The notes below the pieces were generated by a model, which was given only the letters and a program-made list of their open reading frames with translations, was not told where the DNA came from and ran no database searches. A stretch of 64,000 nucleotides of DNA from Lonicera japonica (Eukaryota > Streptophyta > Magnoliopsida > Dipsacales > Caprifoliaceae). The first letter of the stretch is position 1. Every line of letters begins with the position of its first letter. The position numbers and the translations under genes are program-made. Shown here piece after piece: positions 49,442 through 62,510 of the stretch. Location: positions 4,566,501 through 4,630,500 of the forward strand of contig CM038469.1 of the NCBI GenBank assembly GCA_021464415.1, given 5' to 3'.

Positions 49442-50205
49442 ATTAATGTCCTTATTGTCTTTCTCAAATTAAAATTTAACTTCAAATTTGGTATTATTTT
49501 GGAAAAAATTAATAATTCAACTAAATTAATGGTCTAGAGTACATTTATTATTATGAGATTGATATATTAAGTATGTAAAAAGACAAAGCAAAAAAAGATT
49601 TCCTAATCAAAACGTATAAAATTTAACCGGGAAGTGGTTAATTACAAAATAAAAAAATATATATGTCCTAGTGGGCCTAAGGCAAATCTAAAGTGAACTG
49701 AGGTTAAAGGTCCATGTAGAACCAAGATAGATTGCTGGACCTGAGTGACAATTCGAGCTGGACTGAAGTTAGTCCAAGATATATATAGCCAAATGTGGAT
49801 TGGTTTAACCAAGGTAAGATTATTAAGAATGATTGGTTTAAACCCTTGATCTTTTATAAAAGAATTGTAGAACTCAAAAAGAGTTGATAAGTAGGGTAAT
49901 ATCACTTTATAGTAACAATATATTTTAAGATAAAACGTCATATTTATAATTAAAAATATTTAAATAAAAAAAAATATCATTACGACGCGTGTAGATGGAC
50001 CAGTAAATCCGTCGTGTTTGGCTGGTTCGGAAAGAGGTTCAGCCGGATTACAGTCAGCACAATAATATGTGCAGGCTTTGGACTTAAATGCATACATGTG
50101 AAAGCTTTTAATATTATAGACCAAACCAAAAAAAAAGGCTTTTAATATTTATGCAAAAGTATCAAATTTTCGTCCTCCAAACTATAGAATAGAGTTACTT
50201 TGAAA
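49442..50205. other. Intergenic, no gene
   Basis: AT-rich; the patch at 49985-50050 is slightly GC-richer but matches nothing I recognise. Confidence 0.45.
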
Positions 50206-50365
50206 GATTTTTTGTTTTTGAATTTTTTATAAAAATCGAAGGTCTAAGTATATTTTATTTATCATAATAATAAAAAAATTGTTCACTTTAGATGATATTC
50301 AAATTCAAAATCTTTCATAAATTTAGGTAAATGTTTTACCAACTAGACTAATTCACTCCTTTTAT
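50206..50365 (-). mobile_element. Possible tRNA-derived SINE remnant
   Basis: On the minus strand, TTAGTCTAGTTGGTAAAACA (complement of about 50337-50356) resembles a pol III A box, and GATTTTGAATTTGAATATC about 35 bases on a decayed B box. A T-rich stretch on the plus strand (A-rich on the minus) lies near 50208-50230. Weak evidence. Confidence 0.35.
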
Positions 50366-51965
50366 TATTTTGACAAATTTAATGCTCCTGTTTTACGAGA
50401 ATGTAGGAAATATGTACATTGTTATTATATTTATTTATTAGCACTAATTTAGTACATCATATATGAATAAATTATCTTTTTAGTAAATATTTTTCGTCGT
50501 TTTTCTTTTATCGCAGTCACCAGGTATTAGCAACTTGACTACCGGCCACTATATGCAACAACTGACCACCACCTCCGGCCACTGGCCATAGACACAGCCA
50601 TAGCAACTGGTGTCGAACCTTTAACGATTTTGCGAAACTTCAATAAAATTTATCTGCAGTCACTAACAATGGACCAAATGTATTTTAATAAAAAGATCGA
50701 TAGAAGTTAATTATTTAACTATTTTATAAGAATAATACATTGCATTCTTCGGCGTGGTCGATCAAAACTCAAAAGTAAGACATTTTTTTCTGGAAATATT
50801 GGTATTTATGCTTGGATCAATTTAATTTTTCCCCATTTGCATGTTGCCTTATTATTAATAATCATTATCATATAATGTGACCGACCTATTTTACTTTTTA
50901 ATTAAGTAGATTATTATGTATACGCGATTGCAAACATATGAATTTAAATGAAAATTTTTTAATCAATGAGGAAGCAATCCAATAGTAAAAAAAATATCCA
51001 ACTCAAAGTTCACATGATTGAATCCCATACAATATAATTTATTGTTTATTACCCTAAACACTATGAGAAAACAGAGGCATGTGCCCCACAGACAAGACCT
51101 TATGAGCCCTCCTCTTCATCTTGTATTAAGTGAACCCATGTGTATATGACCCTATAATTTTAGGACAGCTTCACTTTTGAGATTTATTACACATGCATGA
51201 CAGTGACCGATTTAGATAGGGTACGCCCCACCCAAATTTTAAAATTTTAGTTTTTATCCTCTATATTTGCTGAATTATTGAAGTTATCCATCTTGTATTA
51301 ATTAATCAAATGGCAACAATGTTGTAACGTGTTGAAATCATTTTTATTTTTGTAACAAAAATGTCTTGAGTTCAATTTATATAAATACGATTGTCGAATC
51401 TATTATTATGTCAAGCAGTAGTTTTGTTGTAGAATTATCACTTTTTATGAAAAAAAAATTCAATAATCCAAACATCACTTTGTATAATATATATATATAT
51501 ATAATTTTAGTTTACCTTTCAAGTGTTGTTTTTAAAATTAATTTTCTGTTATATTCTTTAACATTTTATGTCAAATTTATATAGTTTTCACAAAAATTTC
51601 CCTCCGAAAGTTACTCTATCAAATATTTTTACTTTAATTCAAACTTTTGTCACTTACAAATTTCAAACTATTTGTACAGCTAATCTCCAATTTTTGTTTT
51701 TCAAAATTTCATTTAGAATTTTATCCAACTTAATTAAAAAGTTATACTAAACTCATTAATTTCAAAATTCAAAAATTATTGTAGGTCGGTCATAGATGCA
51801 AAACTACACGTACGTAGTATATGTGTACTAATAACATATTCTATACATGCTTATTTTTATGTGTGTATATATATATATGTAAGACTATCCTACTTAGAAG
51901 AAATTTCTGGTTCCGATACTATGTATGATAACACTGTCTTTAAAGTTTTACCGAAAAAGAAATGA
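50366..51965. other. Intergenic, no gene
   Basis: AT-rich. ATGATTGAATCCCATAC near 51015 is another B-box-like word with no clear partner. (TA)n runs at about 51488-51503 and 51869-51878. Confidence 0.4.
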
Positions 51966-52288
51966 AGGGTCCATTTGATAACAACATGAAAAATAAAAAT
52001 AAAAATAGTTGATTTTTGTGAGAAGTTGGAAAAAAAAATATTGAGACATGTGGTTAGATACTTTCGATACTTTCTTACTTTGTGACTTTTTCAATGGAAA
52101 AATGTTCTTTTGTGGTTGAGGAAGAAATTTTTTCACAAAAAAATAATGGAGGATGAAAAATATCTACTCATAAAAATGATCACAAAATGGAGAGTATCTC
52201 ATCACATGTCTAAACCTAATCTTTAACTTCTTACATAACTCAAATATTTTTCTTATCACTTTCTATATATGTTGTTATCAAACAGAGC
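51966..52288. mobile_element. hAT-like MITE, copy 2 of the family at 8081
   Basis: The ends AGGGTCCATTTGATAACAACAT and (complement of the right end) GCTCTGTTTGATAACAACAT are inverted repeats. The flanks AGAAATGA and AGAAATGG match at seven of eight bases, fitting an 8-bp hAT target duplication. The interior is clearly homologous to 8081-8380. It is non-coding. Confidence 0.75.
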
Positions 52289-52923
52289 AGAAATGGTATT
52301 TAAAGTTTTCACCTAAATTTTTAATGTACTCTTGTATTGTTTATAGAGAACAAAGATTAGGGAGCAAAGTTCAAATAACACTAGTAAATACTTTTGTGCA
52401 TAATAGTAATTATTAACGGACAATTAAACAACATAAAAAGGGGTCCATGGGTCAATTTAAGATCTATTTGAGAGGGTGGCTGAATTATATGATAATTATA
52501 AAGCTCACGATAATTGAATTTATACTATTCGTTTTAATATTGATTTCATAATTTGTTATGGGGAAAAGAGTATAATTAAATTACTTAGTCAGAAAAAATG
52601 GTATGAATTATAAATTCTTTTATTAACACAATGATATCTTTTTCCATATATACAGGAGGTTGATGGACTTGGCTGATTTCGAGGAAGGAGAATAGGGATG
52701 GGTAAAAAATCGAAATTTAGCTCAAGTGATATTTGTCATAGTTTCGTATATATTTTGTATAGTTGTGGGTTCCATTCTTCTCTATTCAATTTGTAATATT
52801 CTTAAAAGAAAAGAATTTTAACATTCTTTTCAAAACAATTTCTTTTTTATACGCTTTCACTCACTTTATTTTAAACCTAGGCTTTCGACAAAATTATCAT
52901 ACTTTATAACTTTATTAAGTTGG
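52289..52923. other. Intergenic, no gene
   Basis: AT-rich DNA without recognisable domains or element ends. Confidence 0.5.
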
Positions 52924-52931
52924 GTTGTTAT

Positions 52932-53905
52932 CAGTGGCGAAGCCAAGAATTGGATTAACGAGGGGCGAAATTTGGTCGAAATTCAATTATTTGCCCATCG
53001 AATTTTAGCTACACCGTTAACATTTTAAATGTTGTCAAAATTCAAATCAAATGCCCATCCAATCCATAAAGTATGCTTTTCTTTTCAAGAGGGAGAGAGA
53101 GATGCGAAAGTACTTACGATCATAATTATCAAAAGCTAAAGGCATATTGAGGCACCAAGATCCTTGGAGTCTAGGTGCAAGGCGGAAGGCGCAAGCGCAC
53201 GCATTTCAGAAGCGAGACACACCGCATACAAAAACTTGAAATATATAATTCTAATAATGATTTACACCACATACTCTAATATCAAATCATCTAAAGCAAA
53301 AAAAAAAATCTCCAAATTAAGATAAAAAAAAATAGTCCTCATGGATTTATATAGACAATACTATCTAAATAACACAATATTATTTTATTATAAATAGTAA
53401 TTTTACAAAATTAAAGTATTAAATAACAATATTATTTTAAATAACTATATATATATATATATATTTATTATTTATAATAAGATAATACTTTTTCTAATAA
53501 AAGCTCACAATAAAACAATATTAATAAATAAAACACTATAAAATACAAAAGAATTAATATTGTAAATATTTTATGTGACCAAGGGCATATGAGTCCTTTT
53601 ACTAAAAAAAACCTAAACATAAAATATCTAATCTCCCCATCTTCCTTCCGCTTTTTCTGATTTCTTTCTCAACCGCCTGGCCTCCATTCTCATCCTCTGT
53701 TCCATCTTCTTTCTCACTTCATCCCACTTTTTCTTCATCTTTCTCAACCTCCCTCCCTCCTCTTCCGTTCCATCTTCTTCCTCACGTTCCTCCTCCTCAA
53801 GTTCCTATATTTTTTTCTTCAAAAAATACCCCATATCTAATTTAAAAAAACTCAAAACCAACCGGGGGCACTTGCCCCCCTTCCCCCTTAAAAGCTTCGC
53901 CCATG
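52932..53905. mobile_element. Non-autonomous hAT element with perfect 8-bp target duplication
   Basis: The left end CAGTGGCGAAGCC and right end (complement CATGGGCGAAGCT) match at 10 of 13 positions. GTTGTTAT lies directly on both sides, at 52924-52931 and 53906-53913. Short CA-starting inverted repeats with an 8-bp duplication define hAT transposons. Subterminal GAGGGGCGAAATTTGG on the left and GGGGGCACTTGCCCCCC on the right add to the symmetry. The 974-bp interior encodes no transposase. It has a CT-rich stretch at 53630-53800. Confidence 0.82.
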
Positions 53906-54064
53906 GTTGTTATTTGTGCATCAAGTTTTATGTGATTCCATTTTAAATTACTAAAAAAAAATTTAAAAAATAATAATTCTTCAAGACTTCTATAAACATC
54001 CCAAAAATACAATGACTCAATGCATAGTTGTTAGATATGAACTAAATAAGTGTTGGGCAGAAAA

Positions 54065-54235
54065 ACACCTTCGGTACATATTCATTGAATGCGTTAGCAC
54101 ATGCTTATTGCGTGTGTGCCGAGTCAGTGTTAAGCTAAAAGAAAAAAATACATTTGGCACATATGCAATAAATAAGTTACCATATAATCGTTATATATGT
54201 GCCAAGTCAGTGTTATGCAAAAATAAAACATTCTG
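54065..54235. repeat. Short tandem duplication (~82-bp unit, two copies)
   Basis: GTGTGCCGAGTCAGTGTTAAGC and TGTGCCAAGTCAGTGTTATGC, each followed by AAAA-rich, CATTTGGCAC or CATTCTGCAC words, mark two diverged tandem copies. Confidence 0.55.
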
Positions 54236-54239
54236 CACG

Positions 54240-57200
54240 TACACTTGTTATATATAAGCTGAATACAATATTATAAAATAAGGGTGTTCAGTATGAAATG
54301 CTGGCAAGCAAAATTTTTAATGAATAAAAAGAAACTAAACAATGAAATGGAACCGAGGAAAATTTAGTGTGTACATACAAATAGCAACGCACTTAAATAG
54401 GAGGGATGTGAGTATTCCTGTAATGTGCAAAATAGCAGGCTGCGTTCCCCATGGGCCTCCGTTTAAATCTGGGAACCAGGGGCAATGTTGTGTTAAGAAT
54501 AAATAGTAGGGCCCGTTAATTATGCATTTGGAGGCCCAAAACCAAGGAGCAAAAACCAAAGGGCCCAAAACCTTTTTTTTTTCCAAGTCCCAACGTCGAA
54601 GAAATTAAGATGAATCCGATTTTGAGCCTTGAGGGTCGGCTTTGAGTCTTTGACTATCATCAAAATATTTTTATTTATTTATTATTATTATTATTATTTT
54701 AATTTTTTAAAAAAAGAGGTCTAAGTTATCATCAACTTTGATTTATAACATACTAATGACTTGTACTTCAAATATATATTATTTAAGTTAATTATTTACA
54801 AAGCTTTATGTATATATTTTTAATGATCAGAGAGATTACTTTCACTTAAATGCGTACATATATATATATATAGATTATATAGTCAGAATATTTTGTTGGT
54901 TGAGTCATTTAACTAATCATTATTAATTTTGTGTAATAAATAAAAATATAATAGAATAAAATGGATAATTGACTCCACTTGTGGTTGTATTTTAAATTTT
55001 TTATTGAGGTCAAATTCTCCATGTTATATAATTTTAATTTTTATTGTTATTATATAATATATATTTCTACAATTTTTTAAAATTGGGTGGGGTCGATGGA
55101 CCCCATGTTAGACCATGTAGCCACAATCCTATATATCTAATATATATATATATATATATATATTATTATATATAAGTAAAATGCAATCCTTTAACTAGAG
55201 ACTGACATCTGTTAGTATTAATTATTTTATTTAATTTTCCATTTTTTTAAAAAACAAACTTTGATTTTAAATTAATTTTCTCCTTAATTCCTACTCATTA
55301 TTGCAATCTATTAGTAATATTATAAATGTTATAAATACACCGCTTTCAAGCAAATTAATACCATCATTCATCTCTTTATTCCTCTTCCAATTTCATTTGT
55401 AACTGTCATGTTTAATTATTTTAATATCTCATTTGTAACTCTCATATTTAATTCTTTAAATATCTAATTATTGATTTGTACTTAATGCTATTATAATTGT
55501 TCTTAAGATATATATATATATATATATATATATGATAGATATGTGTTTTCCCCCACATCTATCTTCTATACATAATACATGCACTAATGATATCTCCTTA
55601 TTTGATTTCTTTATATATATTTTTCCCTATATATATATATTTAGATTATACTTCCTCTATCTCAATCAAAGAACATGGTATAATTTGAGGATTTTACATC
55701 CAAAATAATATTAGAGGTTTTGTTATGTATATATAATTTGTGTTGGTTAGTTCACTATTGAAGAGTTTGATTATTGTGATAAAATTTTATTTATTTATTT
55801 GTTACTTGAATTAATTTTCTTTTTTCTTAGCTATATCTTTAATCAATAGAAGAAATTAAAAAGCATTTTTTTGCAATGTTAAAAATCATTCCTGTGTTTG
55901 AATTTCTATTCGATACTTTTTTCCCTCGAATTGAAGTGTTTATATAACAATGTAAGACTATTTTTCTTTCCTCCCACAAATTTTACTGTACTATTGCTCA
56001 ACTTATTTAGTTATTGAGTCTCAAAATATACAATGTTAAAATAATATATAAACGTGAAATATGTTACATATTTAATTTTAAGATTTTTTTTATCTATTAA
56101 ATTTAATTATTAATAATTTTTTTGTTAAATAACCACCCATCGTGTAGTTTGTACACTAGTATACACATAATTTTGTGTACCATACACTGATTCTTTCACC
56201 TCACATTCGTACTATAACGCTCTTAATCGCACTTTAATTAGAACTCTTAATTTTATTAGACATTTTCAATGTGGATTGCCTGCATGTAATAGCTCAAATC
56301 TCCTCCAAGTAAATGGCATGGGCTGGGAGATTTTTGGCTTATATGTGTGTTTAATGCACATAAATAATAATAATAATCCGGAGTAGTTATTTTGGGTGAA
56401 ATTTTGAGTTGTTATACTTTGGTACCAGAGAGAAATCAAGCTTACTAACATATGAATATGTGGTAATTGTATGTTGTGTATGTGAGGTTGACAGTGAGGC
56501 CTAGTGATAATAGCTTGAGTGATTCATTTTGGGTGAGAATCCAATTATGCATATAATTCATTTAGGGGTTCTTAAATGCACTCATAAATCAGTCTTTTCA
56601 CTTAAGTAAAATTCAAAAATAAGTCAAACATATTATGAAAATTAGCTTAAAAAACTTTCTCCTCATCCCGATTTCTATCCTAAAAAAAATCCCCACTATT
56701 CACTTACTTTTGCGCTAGTTTTTTTTGGATCATTTTTTTACAACAAAATACCAACACAAATACGAAGTAGTCATCGTACAAAGTAAACCTGAAAAACAAA
56801 GAGAGAGCAAAACCAACCAATTACAATGCAGGGAGCCCTTGCAAGCAGATTTTTATATCCTGCAGGATTTTTTGGTTTTTATTTTTGATTTGGAATGATT
56901 ACTCTTTTGATTTTGTTTTTGTAGTGTGTTTGATTTTAATTTTTAGATCTTGTATGGCCTAATGATTCTAGGCCGGGTTTTGTTCTCATATATATATATA
57001 TATATATATACACGTTCTTTTAAACATAGTAGATTTAATTAGCCTATTTGTATTTGTTTAAGATTCTCAAAATCATTGCTTTTAATTTTGTGTGGTTTTA
57101 GTTGCTATGAGTTGCAGATGATAGTTATATTGGTTTTTTATTTTGAAGTGTTTACCATTAAATTATTCTTTAAGGAGATTTTTTTATTCAACCAATTGCT

Positions 57201-58244
57201 CTTGTACATAATTTTTATATTTAGCATCCCTCAAATTTTTTATTTGTATAATATATATACATACAACAAATTGATCTCTTAATATTTTTGGAGTAGTAAA
57301 TTAAGACTTATATTTAATTATTTGCTAAAAATAAAATTTGTAGACAAATTTCAAATTTGAAATATGAATAATAACCATTTAAGAGTAATGAATAGTAAAA
57401 ATATATATGAAATATCATATGATTGCTAAAATTGTATTTACCACTATTAATATTTTGTATCTTTGTATGTACTATTTAGTCGAATTTTTTAATAAAATTT
57501 ATTAAGAACGATGTAAATTTTGCTTATTTTAACTTATATTAATAAAAATATAATATTATTTATTATTTTTATTTTTAGTCACGAACTTTATTATCCCCGT
57601 ATTGTTTCAGTAAACTATGGTGCATTAATTATAACTTAAAAACACCATTTATTTACTATGATAAAAATATGGTGCATTAATTATAACTTAAAAAATAAAA
57701 AAATAAAAATGAAACTCTTGATCTAAAATTCCAATATATTTACTTGTCATATGCTGAGGAAACTGGTGTAACATTCCCCCACACATGATACATTGAATCT
57801 GCAAAATGATCTGATCAATTCTGTAGGAAAATAGTCCTGCAAGTCAAGTAAGCATCAATCACACCAAATTTGCTTGATAAAGTTAAACATTTCCATCTAT
57901 ATTTTGATTATTGAAACCATGATTAGTGCCTTGTTTGGATGATTTGCCACATTTAAGTTCACCATGTATTACAGGAGGAATAAAATGTTTAAAAATATAA
58001 GATGCTTTTTTAATGGCCTTCCCTAATTGCCAAACAATTGAAGTCATTTTTACTATTTATGGTTGGGTTGTTGAGAAGCAAACATCCATCAGTTTTCATT
58101 ATCCTTGTCAATTATAAATGCTCATCTTTAAGTCCCAATCAACCCTTCAAATCTTTCATTAATTTTTTTTAATTAATTCCCTCCTTCTAATGAGTCAATG
58201 CTGACTTTCGTATTGATTACATATAAATAATTTTAAAAAAAAGA
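54240..58244. other. Long gene-free AT-rich stretch with TA microsatellites
   Basis: No protein-like frame was found. (TA)n runs lie near 54860-54875, 55139-55162, 55509-55533, 55631-55641 and 56990-57011. A near-repeat GGTGCATTAATTATAACTTA occurs at 57620 and 57671. A patch near 54420-54600 is GC-richer, with GGCCTCC and GGCCC words, but it is not assignable. Confidence 0.5.
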
Positions 58245-58639
58245 GGGTACATTCAAGTTACACTTGATGTAAACTAATGAAATTTTACACATGTCAGTAA
58301 CTTTTTTAAACAATTTCATAATTCATCAATTTAGCCGTTGAATTAGTTAATTATGATATCTCAAATATGCGTGTAAAAAATTAAATTAATCGAAAATGCA
58401 GAAGTCTCTCATCATAATTATGTTATATATTGAATTATGAACCTTACAAAATTAGGTAAAAGTAAGTATGGTGATTATATAGTTACAAATATTGGATCGA
58501 TTTGAAACTTTGCATGCTCGATAAACATAATAAAAATGACTTATCTAACGGTTGAATTGATAAATTACAAATCTGAGAAAAAAATATTGATGGATGTAAA
58601 ACTTTATAATTATACACCGGTGTAACCTGAACCATCCCC
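58245..58639. mobile_element. MITE with GGGTACATTCAAGTTACAC-type ends
   Basis: The left end GGGTACATTCAAGTTACACT and the right end (complement GGGGATGGTTCAGGTTACAC) form inverted repeats of about 30 bp. The interior repeats words such as CGGTTGAATTGATAAATTAC and CGTTGAATTAGTTAATTA in a partly symmetrical order. No target duplication was found. It is non-coding. Confidence 0.55.
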
Positions 58640-58918
58640 ATTTAAATAGAAAATAAGTGTTTCCGGCCATAATACTTGCATAAATTCAATCTTTTGAGAA
58701 AACGAAGGTCCAAAAAGAAGAAGCACAATTGAATGTGGGTGTTCTTAAATAGACCTATAATTTTATTCTTCTCACCCTAATGTGAGAATGCGTTATCCCC
58801 ACCCTACTGCTTTTTAACAAAAACTTTCAACTCATCCTAGCAGTGGGGTGGATTTACTAAAAGCACAAAAATAAATGTATAGGGACGTCAACTTCTGTCA
58901 TCGATAAAAAAAGAAAAA

Positions 58919-59387
58919 GTGAAAACAACCCAAATTGGCGGCTAAATTTTCGATCTAGTATCACTTTAACCATCAAACTTTAAAACTAACCACTTTGGAG
59001 TGAGTACCACTTTGACCATTTCGTCTAATTTAGCTATTAAATTTGACGTATTTGCATGGCACATGAGTTTGTGTAAGGTCATTTTGGTCATATTGCAATA
59101 AAATGACATTTTCCTTCGATAATTATCACCAAAATAAAATATACAGTGTTTAAAACATAACAATATTTTCAACAAATAGCGCAACTTGGGCTATTTTATA
59201 ACCAAAATGATTAAAATATGTTTAAATGACATCATATGTGTTGCACATGGTTTCATTTCGTTCAATTTAACAGTCAAATCGGAAGGAATGACCAAAGTGG
59301 TACTCACTCCAAAGTGGTTTGTTTTAAAGTTTGATCGCCAAAGTGGTATTAGATCAAAAGTTCAATAGTTATTTGGGCTGTTTACTC
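58919..59387. mobile_element. Small MULE-like element with ~120-bp terminal inverted repeats
   Basis: Left (58919-59045) and right (59255-59387) arms share ACCACTTTGGAGTGAGTACC and ATCAAACTTTAAAAC in inverted order. The flanks can be aligned as AAAAAAGAA and AAAAAACAA (8 of 9), but low complexity makes this weak. Long inverted repeats suggest a deletion derivative of a Mutator-like element. The central ~210 bp is non-coding. Confidence 0.7.
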
Positions 59388-61190
59388 AAAAAACAATAAA
59401 TATTTTTTGTGTGTTTTATAGTAAAAAATTTGGCAAATTTAAAAAATATCCTTCATTTGCCACAAATATTAAATTCAAATTTAGGTAAGTGTTGCGACTA
59501 AAAAATTAATCAACTATGTGCTACGCTGCTAAAGTAGTGAGAACTATTGTCGCAACCTAGAGATGGTGATATTTTGTATTTTACTAATCAGCAAAAAAAT
59601 TACACAAAAAGAAATTTGAACTACATAATAAAAACAATAAAACCCACATATCATATAAACAAGTAAACTCATTTACTTCTAAACGATGAGGATGAACTAC
59701 TAAACGCATGACACGACGAGGCTCCAAAATTCGGCATCGAACTTCCAAAAGATGGAATATTACATAAATGACTTCATTAATAAGGTCAACACTAAAAACT
59801 CAATTCTAAACCATTTTAAAAAATTAAATAAATCCACCCACATTCACAACCAATAAACTCAATTTCAAACCATTTAAGAAAAAATAAACAATATAATCCA
59901 TAAAAATACTCACTCTAAATCAGATTCACTTCCGACTTGGAGCACACTTGACTGATATGCAGTTGTCCGGAAACCCTTTGGAAAACCAAGATAGATTACT
60001 AATTTTATTATAGTTAGATTCTTAACTCAAAACCCTAGCCAAGGAATGATTGCAAACTTTAATCAAACAAGGATAAATAAGAGAAATAGGCGATAGTCAA
60101 GAGAGACGGGAAATCAAGTAGTGAGGTGAGTTTTTTGAATTTGGGGAGAAAGAAAAAGAAACAAGCTCTACACGATTTTGGTAGAGTGAGAAATAAAAAG
60201 AATGAGTAATCTTATCTTTCATTCTTTTACATATTTTTTTTTTCAATCTTGCCGAGGAACAATAAGAATGGGTACAACGACTACCTAATTGAGGGCAAGG
60301 GCATTAACAACCACAACATTGTTGCTATGAGAAATGCCATTTTTTAAGGTGCAACATCCTCATTTTTTAATACCGCTATGTAGGTATTTTTTCAAGCAAA
60401 GGAACATCATCTTCACCATAATTAAACATGCTCATGTCAAGAACATCATATTCATCATAATTAAATGCAGTAAAAATATAAATAATGAAAAAGTAATTTT
60501 CTCTTTATAGTAAGACTTTAGAAAATGGCAATAGTTAAATTAAAATAATTGCTTAATATAATTATAAGTTACTGTGATTTTTCTCGAGACAAGGAAAAAA
60601 CATTGTTTCTAGAAATAAAATGATTTTGGTAACCAGGGTGAAAAAAAGGGGTCGTTGTTTGGTTTTTGTAAATTAAGCGGGTTGAGTTTAATGGAATTTG
60701 TAAAATCAAGTGGGCTGAGTAAAAAATTATCTCTAACTTGGGTGAGTTGAAAGTTCGGTGCGGGCATTTAAGAATTTCTAAAAGAATAGGTGGCAATAAT
60801 TTGTAAGGGATAAAATTGGTGTAAGAAAAAAGGTTCTAAAGCTTTGGTGGGGCATTTAAGAATTTTTAAAAGAAAAATAATTTCCTAATAGGTATAAAAT
60901 TGCAAATGAGATTGAATTATATCGATCCCCAAAAATAACTTATAATATATTTATGATTTTTTTTGTGCAATTAATATACCTTAATTGTGCAACTATATAT
61001 ATATATATATATGGTATTAGAGGTTGTGGTTGATTATTGGTGCTATTGATTAATTTGATTTATTAGTCAATTCTTTTGATATGTTATTTCTAAAATCTCA
61101 TTTTCATTTCCTTTCTATCTGATAAAATCGCGTAATTTATTGTAGAACACATGCATTAAATAACCAGAACCAGAGTGAGTCTTCAGAGAG
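59388..61190. other. Intergenic, no gene recognised
   Basis: AT-rich. 60180-60370 and 60600-60850 hold slightly structured sequence (for example GGGCATTTAAGAATTT twice, near 60761 and 60852) but nothing assignable. (TA)n near 60996-61012. Confidence 0.45.
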
Positions 61191-61762
61191 GAAGAACAAC
61201 ATAAGAAATTTACAAGTTATGAGAATGTACATTTAAAGACTAGAGATTGGAATATTCCTAGAGTTTTCCCCAAAGAAATTTATAAGTCAACCTTCTTAAG
61301 AAGTTTTAAGTCAGATTATAATGTAAAAACTGTTGAGAAAGTCTACGCAATTAATAAAGTATATGAAAAATGTAGTTTGCTATCTATAGAAGTCATCAAA
61401 CAACATAAGAAAAATGTATATAATTTTATTCATATTGGGTTAATTCAAGTTGCAGTAAAACCTTTAAGTATTAAAGATGTAATTCTCAGGAAGAACATAG
61501 TTATAAGAATGTAAATTTAAAGACTGGAGATTGGAATATCCCAGAGTTTCCCCCCAAAGAAATTTGCAAGTCAGCCTTATTAAGAAGTTTTAAGTTAGAT
61601 TATAACATAAAAACTATAGAGAAAGTCTTTGCAATTAATAAAGAGCATGAAAATTGTAGTTTGCTATCTGCAGAAGTCATCAAACAACAAAAGAAAATGG
61701 ATATAATTTTATTCATATTGGGTTAATTCAAGTTGTAGTAAAACCTTTAAGTATTAAACGTA
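61191..61762. repeat. Tandem direct duplication, offset ~284-300 bp
   Basis: Both units begin GAAGAACA and share TTTAAAGACT(A/G)GAGATTGG, CCAAAGAAATTT, AGAAGTTTTAAGT and AGTTTGCTATCT. Differences include substitutions and short insertions, so the duplication is old. Confidence 0.8.
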
Positions 61763-62210
61763 TTAATTCATCTATTTTGTTGTGTCTTAGAGATGTAAGA
61801 TGTACCTAGTATTTTAGAAATCATGGAGTCAAGTTTACGTAATGGACTAATGCATTTTAATTGATTTCCAGATTTCACTTTGAGTTTAAGTGATCCACAT
61901 CTTTTGAAAGCATTAACATTAAATATCAAAATTGTAAGAGAAATCACTCAAATGATTGAGGGATCTCAAGCTCTTATTTTAATATATAGAATATATTATA
62001 AATGAATAAAAAAAAACTTAAATATTAAAGCCTTAAGTAAAAGTCCAAAAGATAAAACAATTTTAATTCAAAGCAGTACTAGTGATGTTAATATCCAAGT
62101 TCCAAAGACTATCTTATGGAAATATATTAGTCTCCCCACTCAATGGTTTTTAGATAATAAAATCCCACAAACACCCGTCACCAGTAACATAATGAATTTA
62201 AACAACATAA
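61191..62210 (+). pseudogene. Endogenous pararetrovirus-like fragment (movement-protein region), decayed
   Basis: Fragments in changing plus-strand frames resemble the movement-protein part of plant pararetroviruses (Caulimoviridae), as found integrated in many plant genomes. One fragment (about 61700-61760) has an HIGLIQ...KPL motif followed, after breaks, by leucine- and aspartate-rich segments (about 61850-61990) in the expected order. Stops and frameshifts occur throughout, and no protease, reverse transcriptase or coat region is seen. The first part is duplicated in tandem: 61191-61489 and 61490 to about 61762. Downstream to about 62500 the DNA may be more of the same element. It is a non-functional remnant. 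The assignment rests on pattern recognition only; a decayed retrotransposon with a similar domain is the alternative. Confidence 0.45.
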
Positions 62211-62510
62211 AATAGTACTTACATGGTTTTGTTAGGATAAGTTTTGATGAGTTAAGATTTAGGACACCACTAATCCTAGAAGACACATTAAGCTCATAAG
62301 GACCTTCTAGAATAAATACTATATATTTCTAGAAAATATATTGACCTACTTGGTAAATCATAAATTCAAGATATTAAGTTACGATGAATAAAAACTGAAG
62401 GACAAACTAGTCACCATTATTACACACATAATGAGACAATTAATGAATTAGAAGAAGATGAACAATTATCACATACTTAATCAGATTTTGAGACCAGGCC
62501 GATAAATCGT

